Of a stretch of 64,000 nt of DNA, positions 45,166-58,189 are shown piece by piece. Under the pieces are notes generated by a model. It worked only from the letters and a program-made list of their open reading frames with translations. It was not told the DNA's origin and did not search any database. This DNA is from Rhododendron vialii (lineage: Eukaryota > Streptophyta > Magnoliopsida > Ericales > Ericaceae), in the NCBI RefSeq assembly GCF_030253575.1, contig NC_080558.1, forward strand, positions 7,822,001 through 7,886,000, read 5' to 3'. Position 1 is the first letter of the stretch; the number at the start of each line of letters is the position of its first letter. Both the position numbers and the translations under genes were made by a program.

Positions 45166-46173
45166 GTGGCAGTGCTGATGGTGAAGGGAGCAATATCGGG
45201 TCCAACGGAAGGAACTCTGGCAAAGTGTTTGGTACTACCTTGTCAAGGTAAGATTCACCACTTTGTCCAGAAATGCTTTCATGATATTCTTCCTGTTAAA
45301 GATGCGCTAGTCAGGAGACATCTTGCAAATGATGTGTTGTGCCCTCTGTGCACGGAGGATAGAGAATCAGTTGTTCATTTGTTTGTTAGATGTCCCATTG
45401 CACAAGTGGTGTGGAGGTTGTCCCCGTTGGGGGTTGAACATGTCAACTGTCTTAAGGGAGGATATTATGTCTTGGTGGGGTAATATGCTGGAAAGATGGT
45501 AAAACATGAAAGAGAGAATAAAGAGGTTTGGGCTGTTGCAGGTTCAATTATATGGAAAATCTGGAAGTGCAGAAATGATTAGGTTTTCAATGGCAAATCG
45601 TGCTGCCCGGACATGGCGTGTACGCAAGCAATTTTAGAAGCAAGTGAATTTCTAGCAGCTAACGAGCCTGTGCGAAGCAAGCCAGGCACATGTGGGTGGT
45701 AATCTGCATGGGTGGGAAAAGCCAGCTTTTGGGTGGGTGAAGCTGAATTTTGATTGGGGGTCTTGACAGCCATATCAAAGTGAGTGGATTGCATGGGGAT
45801 TGTGGCTAGGGAGCATGATGGAAGGTTTAGAGTTAGAGCGGCAAGGGCTGTTCATCTTGGGTATGTGATGAGCCCTCTGGCTCTTGAGGCAATATTGGCG
45901 GCAAGGGAGTGCTTGGTTATCGCTAAGGAGATTGGGCACACATTGAAGGTGATTCTTTTCAGGTGGTCAATATGATTAATGACAGTGAGGACTCTTTCTC
46001 CTCGGTAAGGGTTCTTATAGCAGATGTGAAATGTTGATGCGAGACTTTGTTGATGTGAGAGTGAGTTTTGTTGGGAGGAATGGCAATTCTTTGTTTCGTT
46101 TGACATTCTGTTGTATTTTGTTTGACATTCTGTTGTCAATAAAATTACTCCTAAACTTTGGCCAAAAAAAAAA
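45166..46173 (+). mobile_element. 5'-truncated LINE with RNase H
   Basis: The plus strand gives the zf-RVT domain (PVKDALVRRHL ... CPLCTEDRESVVHLFVRC, 45290-45420). After frame changes comes an RNase H-like stretch (SPLALEAILAARECLVIAKEIG, about 45870-45940) and an A-rich 3' end at 46164-46173. Plant L1 elements commonly carry this C-terminal RNase H. Endonuclease and RT are missing and the frame is broken, so it is dead. The 5' border is approximate. Confidence 0.75.
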
Positions 46174-46914
46174 CTGGACCGGAGTATTTTAGTGCATCAA
46201 AAAAAAATATGGATGGTTCTAATTTGTGGCATACTTTGGAGAGAAGCAGATGCAAAATCACACTGAATGACAATTCAGAATATTTTGCTAACAAATGCAA
46301 CCATGAATGATGAATTTGTTACTAAGGTAGGGAATTTTGGAAGGATTGAGGATCACAAGTCGATGTTTTCAAGATCACAATTCGGCTAAAAACTAGAATC
46401 AGGAATAAACAGATACATCCTTGAGTGAAATCACCTCCACAGGCTATCATGAATCGATTTCCAAATTGAAACCAATCTTCAAAGTAGAAGCTGAATCCAA
46501 TCTTCAAAGTACACTAGAAAAATGCGAGACTGGAATTTGTATATCACCCCTAACCTCTTTCAAACAATCATCGACAATGCATACAGTTTTGCAAGTCACC
46601 AAGTCATTGGCTATGATACATGATGAAGTCCTAATGGATACACCAACGAGCCAAAGGATACACCAACGAGCTTTGATAAGACGAGACAATAGCGGAGATG
46701 CCTAAGGATTTTGGTTGTATTATTCATATTTGACACCACTAATAGTAGGAAAATAGCCCCAAAGACAACTAAAATAACCACATTTTCCTTTCATCGCGAA
46801 GTCTTCAGCTCCTTAATTAACATGGCTTTTGGTACTTGACACCACTACCCGAAAATCCTGACTCTAACCCTGATTACAAGACCGAAAGAGAGAAAGAGAG
46901 AAACATTCAACTAA
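46174..46914. other. Gene-free stretch, 3' flank of the receptor kinase
   Basis: Nothing is recognised. The last 100-200 bp before 46915 should be the 3' UTR of the minus-strand kinase gene. Confidence 0.5.
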
Positions 46915-49900
46915 CTAACTAAGCATGGGCAGCTCATCAACACCCTCTCTAACAGATTTTACCAACTCTGGACTATCTCTGCCAGCTCCGGCGTTCATCT
47001 CAAGCACCTGAGATGCATCATACATGGTAGGCCTAGAATGTGGTTCGACGCGCAAGCACCAGACTGCTAGATTCAAAATGGAATCCAATTCGTCTTGTAG
47101 CTTCTGACTAGTAGGAGGCGGAAGACGAGGATCCAACACATCTGCCAATTGTATGCGTTCATTGTCCACGGATGAGTATAGGTTCGAACTGAGTTCTCCC
47201 GGATGCAATCCCATCAAAATCTCTAGTGTCAAAACACCGAAGCTGTACACGTCACATTTCTCTGTCACTGCCATTGTGTACGATAATTCTGGCCATGCCA
47301 AGGAAAAAAAAAACACACCAAGAATGTCTCATGTTAGTTCTCACTCACGAATCAAACTAGCCAAGCAAATAAAGGATGGCCTTTCGAGCACTAAATAAAG
47401 TTACCTGGAGCAATGTATCCGAACGTGCCTGCAACCGCGCTCCAATTTGAAGAATCAGGCTTCAAAAACCTTGCCGTGCCAAAATCTGAGACATGAGCCT
47501 CCATTTCCGAGTCCAACAGAACATTCTTGCTCGATATGTCCCGATGAGTTATGGAAGGCGCGCAGTTGTGATGCAGGTAAGATAAAGCGTGAGCCACCCC
47601 TTTAACTACGTTCACTCTCTTACTCCAGTCCAACTCCTTGGCATCTTTATCTCTCCTCAAAACGTCCGCCAAGCTTCCTCTCTCCATGTACTCACAAACC
47701 AAAAAAGTGTGCTTTTCATGGTAACAGAAGCCATAGAGTTTCACGATGTTCCGGTGCCTTATTTCTGTCAGCGTGGCTACCTCATTCGCAAAACTCTTGA
47801 TCTCCCCAATCTCTGAGCCTTCATTCATGAATAGCTTTTTAACTGCTACTACCTGTTGAGGATTTACACAGGATATAAGATAGTTATCAATCGAAATGAT
47901 AGATAGAGAAAATTTATTTGAAACTTCCAAAAGTACCTGCCCACTTGGTAAGTTAACTTTGTAGACTCTGGCCGATCCTCCCTGTCCAATGCAGTATGCA
48001 TCGTCAAAATTGTCTGTAGCGCGGACGATATCTCCATACACAATTCTTCCACGGAAATTCCGGATCAAAAAGATGTTTTCTCCCTTTACCACATCTTCTT
48101 TCTGGCCTTTCCGGTTACTTTTTCGATGAAGCGCAATGGCCCCAACAAGCAGAAGCAAGAGAAACAACGAGCCTAACGAGGCAGAAACTGCAATAATGAT
48201 CAACCGCGAGTTTCCTTTATTTTCCTTACCTCCACCCCCAGACACTGAGTTGTTACATGGTGTCAAACCTTGGTTTGGATAACCGCATAGGTTCTTGTTA
48301 TGAGAAAACGCTTCGGACGGAGACTTATTGAAAACCTTGGAGTCAGGCAGAGGACCCTCCAGTTCATTGTACGACAAATCGATGGTTGACAAGCTGAGCA
48401 TTCCACTGAACGAATCCGGTATAGAACCGGAGAGAGAGTTGTGGGAGAGGTTTAAAGCTTCTAGGCTAATCAGCTTCCCAAGTTGAGGCGAAATCTCTCC
48501 AGTGAGAGAGTTGTTACTAAGATCAAGCAGAATTTGTATAGATACAAGATTACCAATCTGATATGGAATGCTCCCATTCAAGTGGTTTGTACTCAAACTT
48601 AGAAAGATTAATCTTGACATGTCTCCAATTTGATATGGAATAGGTCCGCTTAGCATGTTCATTGAGAGATCAAGAGAAGCCAAATTGGACAGTCCCCCGA
48701 TTTCTAACGGTATTCGACCAAAAATGTTGTTGTCACTCAAGTTTAACAATGATAATTTCGACAGTTGTCCAACTTGGGCAGGAATTTCGCCGTAAATCTT
48801 GTTGGAGGAAAGGTCCAGCTCTACTAATTGGTTCAATTGGGAAATTTCCACGGGGATTTCACCTTCTATAGAATTTCCGCCCAAATTCAGCAGTGTCAAG
48901 TTACTGCATTCTCCCCATTTGGGTGAAATTTTCCCTTGTAAATTGTTGTGGCTCAAATCGATGTAAGTGAGATTTGGGTACACTCCAAAATCTTGATCAA
49001 GATTTCCGGTCAGTTGGTTATATTCAAGCCGGACTCTGCGCAAGGATGTGCAGTTTTTTAGGCTTACCGGAATTGGACCGGTGAAATTATTGTACCCAGC
49101 GCTGAAATTTTGTAGCTTTCGACCTCGACACACTTGTGGAGGTAATTGACCACTCAAGTTGTTAGAAAGTACGTGAAAACGTACCAGTGATGAAAGATTT
49201 CCGATTTCTTCCGGTACTGAACCGGATAAGTAGTTTGAATACAAGCTCAAATCGGTTAACTTGGTCAAGGTGCCGAAACTTTTAGGAATCGGGCCAGTTA
49301 ATCGGTTTCGGTTAAGATGCAGGAAAGTCAACTTACTCAAATTACCCAAAGATTGAGGAATTGGGCCAGAAAATCTGCTACCATCTAAAGCCAAGATTGT
49401 CAAATCTTCCAAATTACCTATCTCTGGCGGGAGGGGACCACTGAGCGAAGTATTTTGGAAGAGTAGCTTTTGGAGGCTAAGCAGGCCGGTTTTAGCCTGA
49501 CTTGACCCACGGTCAGGAAATAACCGCGGGTCAAGCTGCCCTGTTATGGCGTTTCGCCCAAAATCTAGCTCGACAACCTTGGTGAGATTCGCGACAGAGA
49601 GAGGGATTGTGCCCGAGAAAGAGTTGGTGGAGAGATCAAGATACACGAGGTTTGAGAGTAGGCCGATGTTGGTGGGTATGGCACCGGTTAGTTGATTGAC
49701 TTTGAGGTCGAGACGGAGGAGAAGAGGGAAATATGAGAAGTTTAAATGATCAAGAGTACCTGGTAATCCCGTGTAGGCAAGGTTCATTCCAGTTACATTT
49801 CCTGCAGCGTTGCATGAAATTCCTCGCCAGTTGCATGGGCTCGATGCTGTAGAGTTACCATTTGTTTGGTTGAAAATCCATGAGCTGACAATTGTTTGGT

Positions 49901-50033
49901 TGCGTAGGCTTTGTTTCCACAGGAGAAGCGCTTCGACTTCGGGATTTTGTGGTGGTTGAGCGGTGGAGGGAGGTGCGAAAACCACCAGAACGACTGAGAG
50001 AGCCAGAGCAAGGTAGTTGAAAAGGTTTGGCAT
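46915..50033 (-). CDS. LRR receptor-like kinase, MIK2-like
   Basis: Three exons on the minus strand: 50033-47937, 47852-47405 and 47288-46915 (sum 2919 bp, 972 residues), with GT-AG introns of 84 and 116 bp. Order: signal peptide (residues 1-25, ending PPSTA); LRRNT region with CNWRGISCN; about 20 plant LRRs (repeats of LxxLxLxxNxLxGxIP); a transmembrane helix around residues 615-640 ([19 protein letters not shown]); kinase domain. The kinase shows [11 protein letters not shown], catalytic lysine in [31 protein letters not shown] across the exon 2/3 junction, and DVYSFGV. All catalytic residues are present and it is an RD kinase. The [18 protein letters not shown] signature and layout are those of the MDIS1-interacting receptor kinase 2 group, plasma-membrane receptors for small peptides; ligand specificity cannot be read. 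The first intron is 84 bp and open in frame, so a retained-intron form would add 28 residues near the ATP-binding lysine. Confidence 0.92.
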
Positions 50034-51994
50034 TTGTGAAAAGGTCTGTTTTGGTGGTTTGATTTTCTGGGTGCACTTTATTTATTTCCCCTTTCAAATG
50101 GAAGGAAAGGGACATAAGGAGGGACAAAAATTAGACTTCTTGAGTTTTACCATGTTACCCAACAAAGATTCAGAGATTGTCCGTAGTCTGAACCCCAAAC
50201 CCAAACTCTGACCTCCACTGAGGAAAAATGAGACAACCAACTGAGCTAGCTTGGTTTCTTGGTAATTAACTTGTCTAGCATATATATCTAGTTTGTGGTA
50301 TTTGAACATATTTCAGGTTGTCCCACCGTCCGCATACATTTAACAAAAGTACATGAGATAACTTTAAAAATACAACTCAAAGATAACTATATTCGGAATC
50401 GTTCAATTATGTTTTGTGTTTTAAAATCGTGTTCTTATGATCTATACATCTACTCTCCGTTTCTTGTATGTGATTAACTTATAAATATACTACATCTAAT
50501 TTGTGGGTGGATTGATGTGGCTGTTCTAGGGTCATTATTCATATTTTTCCGGTAAAGGTGTCTAGGATTTTATCTTGACTAGTCTCCACACACATATCAA
50601 ATCCGTGATACATTTATCAAATAGTTGTCAGTCTAGTCCTCGGATTATAAAAGAATTATTTATATTTTTATCCTCCAAACTATCTCTCTTCTTTTCTACT
50701 TCGCCGTCGTACTACCAAAACAACTCATTTCGTCCTTAAACTATTCAAATTCCACCCATTCAGTCCGATTAGTTTAATAACGAAATAGAAAAATGAGTGA
50801 TAATTTGAACAATAAAAACAAACTATTCTAAAAAAACTATTATAAAACTATCTCGACTTAATCATTGCTTAAACTGATAGAATTACTTTCCCTTGGTCAG
50901 AGAAAAAGTAGTTATTAATCACTTTCCCACTTTGACCAATGAAGCTGCCATGCATAGACCATATGCATCACGTATCTCTATTTTAAAAATCTCCTCTAGA
51001 AGCCTTTATTGATGACACCGACGACTTGGACTTCGAAATTATACCAAGCTCTAGACTAAAATTAAGCAGATTGGTTTCTTAAGATCCAAGTAAGCCTAGA
51101 AGGACTTGTATGAAAAAAAAAAAAAAAAGACTTTTCAACTAGTGCTTTCTTTCTTGGTTGCACACAGTAGGTTGTAATATTCTCTTATCAATAAAATTCT
51201 TACTCTTTCATGAAAAATGAAAAAAAAATGGAATAAATTTAAGATTTCAATGGAAGTGCTTCGAGGAAGTAAAAATAGGAATTGGAGTCTCTTGTCTCTC
51301 TTCAATTTCTCAAAGGGACGGGATGGTCCAGGTCCATTCCGTCTATTTGTGGCCCTTCTCGGATTCAATTTAATAATCAGGACCATTCATGTTTAGGACC
51401 TTGTCCAGTACTTATTGCACGCCAAAAATTATATTTGATTGGAATCATTGGATATCGTAACATTTCAAAAAGTCTTTTAACTTGAAGAAAATTATTGCAA
51501 TATTAGCTAGATCGGAAACTTGTTTTTCTTTAAAAAGACGTCTTCCAAAAGCACATTAAACAATACCCGGTCAACATTATTTTCAGGGTGGTTAATTTTG
51601 TCAACTAAATTTAAGAAATGAACAACGATATGCAATCAATCATCGAATTGACCTCGGGAAAGATCCACAATAGGTTGGGCTGCTTGGGCAGAACCATTCA
51701 GAGGTTTTGTTCAGTTGTCGGGAATACTGTGTGGAAAATAAATTCCCAAGAAAGTTTAAGTGGGGTTTGGTAAAGTAAAAATAATATTATTTATTTTGTT
51801 GTATGTGTTTTTTTTTACAAGAAATCTTTCAGGAAAACTAAAGTTTATTCATTTTGGCAAGACCTATTTTGCAGAAAAGTGTGAAAGTTAAAGATGTGGA
51901 TCCTATAACTTTCTTGATAATTGAACAAATAAAAAATACGGAAAAGCTATTTTTTTTTCCTTCCATTCCATGCAACTGAGCGTGGTATTTTAGA
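50034..51994. other. Gene-free stretch upstream of the receptor kinase
   Basis: Contains the kinase promoter side (next to 50034). A retroposon-like 3' tail (ATCAATAAAATTCTTACTC then A-rich, about 51120-51229) is present. The rest is not recognised. Confidence 0.5.
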
Positions 51995-53571
51995 GACAGA
52001 GAGTATCAAGTCCTATAAAATATCCGTTCGATAAACAAATGGAAACATAGCCGTTTTGCCTTTTGAAATGCCCAGAATGAGTTGCATGAAAAAGACTTTG
52101 CTTTACAGGACTTAGTTTTTGATGGTCGTGACCGCGTTATATATAATCTCACTTGTCCAAAATGACTTCCATTTTTGGTCCTTTATATATATTTTTTATA
52201 ACGGGACATTCGGATTAACTTGTGCGCAACTTGACTATTTCGGACCCTAAAATTAACGGCTGGGCAATCTTCCAATGGCCCCAATATTTTGAATTTGCGA
52301 TCTCTTGGGGCAAGTCTTTTCTTTACTTTTTTATGTTCACTTAGTCAAATCCGATTTTGTTCCGGTTATTGTTTCCTTTTCTGGTCCTTTAACGAATTTA
52401 CTATTTTCATTGTCCAAGAAAAACAAATACTTCATATTTTATCCTGACATTAATCTAGAGAATTTTCAACCATGAACCCTTGCCTTGGTGTGGCTATTAT
52501 TCAAAGTCCATCTACCTACCCATAACTAGGCATATCAATGAATCGGATTCAATCCGAATTCGATAATGTCAATCCGGTAATTCAAATCCGGTAATCCAAA
52601 TACGGATCGGATTAAATCCGTTATCAATCCGATCTGAACTTTGTTTTTTTTTTGTTTTTTTTACAAAAAAAAACTGTAAATTTTTTATTTTGAAAAAAAT
52701 ATATGTTTAAGAAGTTGTATTTTTATTTTAAATCTTTTTTGGAAAATAATTTTTTTTTGCTACAATTTTTTAAGTAAAAAATTTTTCGGATTCGGATTAC
52801 CACTATCAGATTCGAGTCTTATTGGATTTGGATTTATCGGATTCGGATCGAATCCGGTCCATTGACGCCTACCTATGACGTAGCGCGATTATGCCCTTTA
52901 AAAAATATATTTTAAGACACAAATATCCAAACTATTGAGGCAAGATTACTTGTCAAAAATGGATAGAAACATAGGAGTTTGGTCAAAGGTATTCCTATAA
53001 CATAGGAGTTCTCATTATGGGGACGTATCTCAACCAATTCAGTTGGGACCAGTTTGGTCCAGTTAAAACTGATTGTGGCCTTCCCCGAGCTCACAAAAAT
53101 AATCGGAACCGTTCACTTTTTAGAGCACGTTGAAAACATTGACCACGCTGAAAATCACGTTGATCAGATATAGTTTGACATGATTTAGAAATGCATGCAT
53201 TAATTTTGTAAGAATAAAAGTGTGCAACACCAGATTGCAACCCTTTGACACAATTATTTGAAGATTAATGCATTTCGAAAACATAAAAAATGATTTCCGA
53301 TCAATGTAATTTTTGGTGTGGTCAACATTCTAGACGAGCTCTAAAAAATGAACGGTTCCGATCATTGTTGGGCCCACAATCAATCTTAACTGGACCAAAC
53401 TGGTCTCCCTGGTTGGGATACAACCCCTCGCATTATGACCTGACTTCCCTTCACGCTGCAGTTCAAACCAAGATTTGCAGGAAGCAGTCGCATCTTTGAC
53501 CTTCATTTTCACTATCAGGATTCAAATTTGTTATATACATGCAAATCAGTAAGAATAAATTACTCCAACTC
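51995..53571 (+). repeat. Host repeat R, orphan copy E
   Basis: The longest R copy. It begins with the stretch matching 280-335 (CAAGTCCTATAAAATAT), then the 1900-2345 part, then the 15090-15540 part. No peptide gene follows; the copy is cut at 53572 by a Harbinger element. It carries a hAT MITE at 52527-52871 and about 350 bp (53080-53400) not seen in the other copies. Confidence 0.75.
52527..52871. mobile_element. hAT-type MITE, second copy
   Basis: 345 bp, with ends TAGGCATATCAATG and CCATTGACGCCTA, related to 28709-29117. An imperfect 8-bp duplication flanks it (CCCATAAC at 52519-52526, CCTATGAC at 52872-52879). Confidence 0.8.
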
Positions 53572-53574
53572 TTA

Positions 53575-56500
53575 GGGCATGTTTGATAGCCAGTTAAGGA
53601 CTTGGGATTGGACTAATAAAGTGGTTTGGACTTGAAATTGTTTGTTTGGTTTGAATTTGGTGGAAGGGATTAGGAGTCCCATGGGATTGTGAATCCCACA
53701 GATTGGCTGGATTACCCAACCCAAGGGGGGGTGTTACTACCAATCCTATTCCCTGGGATAGATGTTGGAAGACTTTTATGCCCTCCTTTTTTACAAAGAT
53801 TGACACAAGTACCCTCATCTATCTATATAAATGAAGAAAACCTAGAACCAAATTCGCGCGTCTTCTCCTCCAGAGCAAGAAGTGCGGCGCTGAAAAAGGC
53901 ATCGTCTTCTCCTCCAGATCATCCTCTCCTCCGGCAACTCTTTGCTCTACGAACGGCGGTAAAGTACCCTTCTTCCGTTGGAATTTCTTGCAAATTAGTG
54001 CAATTTTTTTTGGGTTTTTGGAAGGTAACATCAAATTCTGCTCTGACAAAATCAAGGAACCCCATTTCAGTAATGTTTAAGCTCCATTCTCAATCAATGT
54101 TTAAGCTACATCCTGAACCAGTTACTCGAACTTTAGCCCATATTTGGTTTTTTTTCTCAGTTTTTTCCAATAATGATATTTTTCATTTAACATGAGGCCT
54201 ATTTGGAACCTTCTGTATTCTCTTCCTCATAAGTTATTTGGGTATTGGCTTAATTTTTTTCTCTCTATTTTATTAGGCTTTATTGGTTGGGAAAACTTAA
54301 GTACTATGATTATTCATGTTTTTAGTTTGTTCACAATTTGATGATCTTGCTATTTTAACTCATTAAAAAATGTTTTGAAATATCTACTGCACAATTTCCC
54401 TCATTCTGATCTTACATGATAAACCCAGGGGGCATAAGGTTTGCTGATTCGTAAGTATTAGGGTTCACAGCTCGTACTTAATTTCTGCAGCTGCTTAGTG
54501 TGTAGGGAAGTAATTTCTTTGGCATCCCAAATATAGGAAAATCTTATTTATTCAGAACAATGTACACCAACTTAATCCAACTCAACTTATCAAACTTTCT
54601 TCATTGGAGTTGAATTTATAATTACTGATATAGAAAGTTTGAACGAAAGAAAAATTCTTTTGTTGATTTAGTGCATGATGCACTTGCATTGTTCCGAAGC
54701 AAATGTGAATCTCAAACCTCAATTTGCTCGTTAACAAAAAGTGTTGATTTCATTAGCTACTTGCCCCATGATTAACTCCTGTTTTCATTGGTTTGTGATT
54801 TTTTAGATGGACAATAATGAAGAACCAAATAGCATGATGGGTCTCATTCATGCATTCATAGCCCTTCAACATCTTGTCGCCTCCATCAATCATGCTTGTT
54901 CTTTGTTTGTCGTAGTCATACACATTGCCTTAAGCAAGAGATTAGATAGGTTGGATGTCAAAAGGTCACCACATCCCTTTCGAAACCAATTAGACAATTT
55001 AAATAGGTTGATCCGAAATAGTGAGGTAAACTGTCACGAACAACTTCGAGTGGATATTCATACATTCATGAGGCTTTGTACACTAGTCAGAGGTGTTGGA
55101 TTAACTGATTCAAAGTTCGTTGTGGTGGAGGAGAAAGTTGGGATATTCTTATATACACTTGCACACCACTTAAAGAATCGTAAGATTAAGTTTGACTTTA
55201 CAAGGAGTGGTCAAACCGTAAGTAGGTATTTCAATGACGTGCTTAAGGCTGTTATACGGCTCCAAGACGTCCTTCTTAAGGTACCAGAACCAGTCCCGGC
55301 AAACTCCAATGATGAAAGGTGGAAGTGGTTTCAGGTATACTTTTTAAAATGTAGCAACACTTTGTTTAACACAATTTTCAAACTGTATCTCATTTGTATG
55401 TTGGTTGACCCTTAGTTTTTTTGTCTTCATAGAATTGCCTCGGGGCATTAGATGGGACCTATATTGATGTTCGTGTTGCTGCGGTAGATAAACCAAGGTA
55501 TAGAACGAGGAAAGGTGAAATTGCTACCAATGTATTGGGTGTGTGTGCCCCAGACACCCAATTTATTTATGTGTTGCCAGGATGGGAAGGATCCGCATCA
55601 GATTCTAGAGTTCTTAGAGATGCTGTCAGTAGGCAAAACGGGTTGAAAGTGCCAACTGGTATGAATTCCCACAAACTAATGTAATGTATATATAACCACG
55701 TTAATAACTCGTACTTACTGCTTTAAAAATTCAACAGGTCACTAATATCTTGTAGATGCGGGGTACACTAATGGGGAAGGTTTCTTAGCACCTTATCGAG
55801 GTCAACGTTACCACTTGTCCACTTACATAGGTGGTCCTGCCCCTACTACCCCCCAAGAGTTCTTCAACATGAAGCATGCTTCAGCACGTAATGTCGTTGA
55901 GAGGACTTTTGGCATACTTAAGGCCAGATGGGCTATCCTTAGGTCGCATTCATTCTTCCCAATCAGAACTCAATGTCGGATAATCACTGCTTGTTGCCTT
56001 CTTCACAATCTAATCACTCGTGAGAGGCCCAATGATCCTTTCGCGCAGGAATTTATGCAACCACCCCCGCCACAACCAGATGAGGAGGACGATGAGTACA
56101 TTGATGTGGTTGAGCCCTCCGACCAATGGAGTGAATGGAGAGTCACATTGGCAAATCAAATGTTCAATGAGTGGCAAGCAAATAGGGGTCAAAATGGTGG
56201 GGTCAATGTTGCTTAGTTTCAAGAGAGCTAGAGATGTGTCCAACCTCTTAGCTAGATGATGAAAATTTGAGCTTCCTAGTGGTTATTTTAATTTGTAATT
56301 GGAGATCTATGTTTGCTGAAAGCTGTTAATGTCACTAAATATGTAAACTTTGTGATGTTCTACCTACTGCTTCGTCATATTCTGGTGCAGAAAATGATGT
56401 TTACTCGATGTGATGTTAGAGAGATTGATGCTTATTCACTTGACCAATCTGCAATTTTTTATTTCAGTAATGTTTACGCTCTGCGTTTATGTTCATGATT

Positions 56501-56651
56501 CTGCAAATTTTTTCTTGTTTAAGTTGTGCTTTTATATTTCTGTTTCATTCCTATGTTATTATGGACTGAAAAATAGGTATGAGTAAGAGAAGTGGCAAAC
56601 AACCTTGAAGGTTTTGGTCAAAAAGGGAGGAGGAATTCCTCATCGGTTGTA
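53575..56651 (+). mobile_element. PIF/Harbinger transposon with transposase, right end not found
   Basis: The left terminus GGGCATGTTTGATA follows a TTA (53572-53574) inside repeat R. The body holds a leader-like region (53830-53960), then a spliced transposase gene. The right terminus is not seen before a CACTA element begins at 56652. A candidate right terminus at 58564 has flanks that do not continue repeat R, so it probably belongs to another insertion. The Myb-like second protein of autonomous Harbinger elements was not found. Confidence 0.75.
54807..56216 (+). CDS. PIF/Harbinger transposase (HARBI1/ALP1-like)
   Basis: Three exons: 54807-55334, 55433-55658 and 55756-56216 (sum 1215 bp, 404 residues), with GT-AG introns of 98 and 97 bp and consistent phases. 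The DDE_Tnp_4 nuclease core is visible: first D in [13 protein letters not shown] at the start of exon 2, second D in GSASDSRVL, and the E in [14 protein letters not shown] in exon 3. The N-terminal part contains an HTH-like stretch ([26 protein letters not shown]). The C-terminal tail is acidic (DEEDDEYID). No internal stops or frameshifts were found, so it looks intact. The ATG follows an AG directly (TTTTTTAG|ATG), so an upstream non-coding exon is likely. Host proteins domesticated from this family (ALP1-like) look similar, but the flanking terminus argues for a transposon. Confidence 0.85.
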
Positions 56652-56669
56652 CACTACAAGAAATAAGTC

Positions 56670-57125
56670 TTTTTGCGAGAAATTTTTTAGCGAGGATGTC
56701 TATTTCCTCGCTAAAGGAAGAGTTTTGGCGAGGAAATTATTGTTTCCTCGCTAATGGTGTTTTTTTGCGAGAAAGACATATTTTACTCGCTATTTATTTG
56801 TCGCTAAAGAGTAATTGCGACAAAGTTTCGGAATTCCTCGCTAATTGTTGTCGCAAAAAATATGGCGAGAATTTTTTATATAGGTGGGAAAAATGAATTT
56901 GCAAGAAAATACAGTATTTTTGTCGCCAAATGCCTGTAGTAATTTTTTGTGGCAAACTTACTGGGACGCTACAGTTGAAATCCTTTTGCAAGAAATTAGT
57001 TTTCTCGCAAAGAAATTAGTTTTCTCGCAAAAACATTGTCTATTTGCGAGGAAATAAAGAATTCATCGCTAAAAACATATATTTACTTTGTGAGGGGAAT
57101 TGTGTTCCTCACTAAAAATCTGTAG
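56670..57125. repeat. CACTA subterminal repeats
   Basis: Many copies, in both directions, of a motif around TTGCGAGGAAAT (for example 56676, 56733, 56765, 56866, 57036) and its complement CCTCGCTAA (56706, 56746, 56835). Such clustered motifs bind the TnpA-type protein in CACTA elements. Confidence 0.8.
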
Positions 57126-58189
57126 TTACTTTTTAAAGTCCCATAAACCCACATCAGTTCACTGCCAAATCCAAAAAATCCAGCCCTAAATTGCAAGTTC
57201 TGAGCATCAATTACAAGGATTCAAGTTGGGTTTGTTCAAAGTACGTACGTTCCAGCCGTTGGCCGAAATCTCCACTGTCGAGAAACCAAGGTAACGCCTC
57301 CATTCTCTCTTGCAGCGAACTCTGCCATTTCCATCTCTTTTCTCACCTCTCCTACATCACCCAATCGTTAAACCACACATCTATCTCTCACAAAACCCTC
57401 ATCCCACTGCCCTAAACCAGTCCAAAAATACCTACATTGTCTTCTTTCTATTCTGCCCTCTGGAGCTGCGCAAGGAGACGAGCTGCCTTCTGGACCTCCG
57501 GCGACCTCGGCTCAGGTAAGTGAGTTCAACTACGACTGGCTTCAACTCGGATCTGGTGGTTTTTGGTTTAGTTCCTTGATTAGCAACTGGTGAAATTCAA
57601 TTAAAATCCCATGGCGTTTACGAAGAGGGGAATTCATTCAATTTCTCCTCTAGGTATGAAATTGAATTAAGCTTCTATAAAAAGGAAAACCTAAAGACTC
57701 GTTGGAACATCCCAGTCAAGGATGTTCCAAGCCTTCCATAACTTGAGGACCAGAGTCTTTGGCTTTTGCCTTCTAATGTAACATATTTGTCGAGCAACCC
57801 ATCCTTTTGGGCACCACATGTTCGACAAAATGTCTCACATGTCAGAGTAAATTTTTTGAGTAGACGAATCAATAATCCCCACAAGTTAGTCGCAAAATTA
57901 ACAAACGCGAATAAAATTTTGAATAAGGACAAAGCAAGAAAAATTTTAGTGAGCAAGACCTTAATCAATAGTAGAAGTGGGTATGACTTCATATGATTAT
58001 GTTATAATGACCGGTTGATCCCTATGGCATGTTATGTGCCTTGTTTTGAGGCAAAGAGGGAATTTGTAGAATCCCCTATTGGCATGTAATGATTGCCTCA
58101 TTTTGTAAGATGCGTATACATAAATGTATATACAATGATTGTTTAGGCTTGTACCCTGCTGATCCTTCTTTTTTTTTTGGTTCTCTCTT

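Noticed and set aside
57675-57996. Overlapping plus and minus frames as a Myb-like Harbinger partner protein
   Set aside because: Only a short KTRWN-like stretch resembles it; frames stop quickly and the region lies in the CACTA intron.
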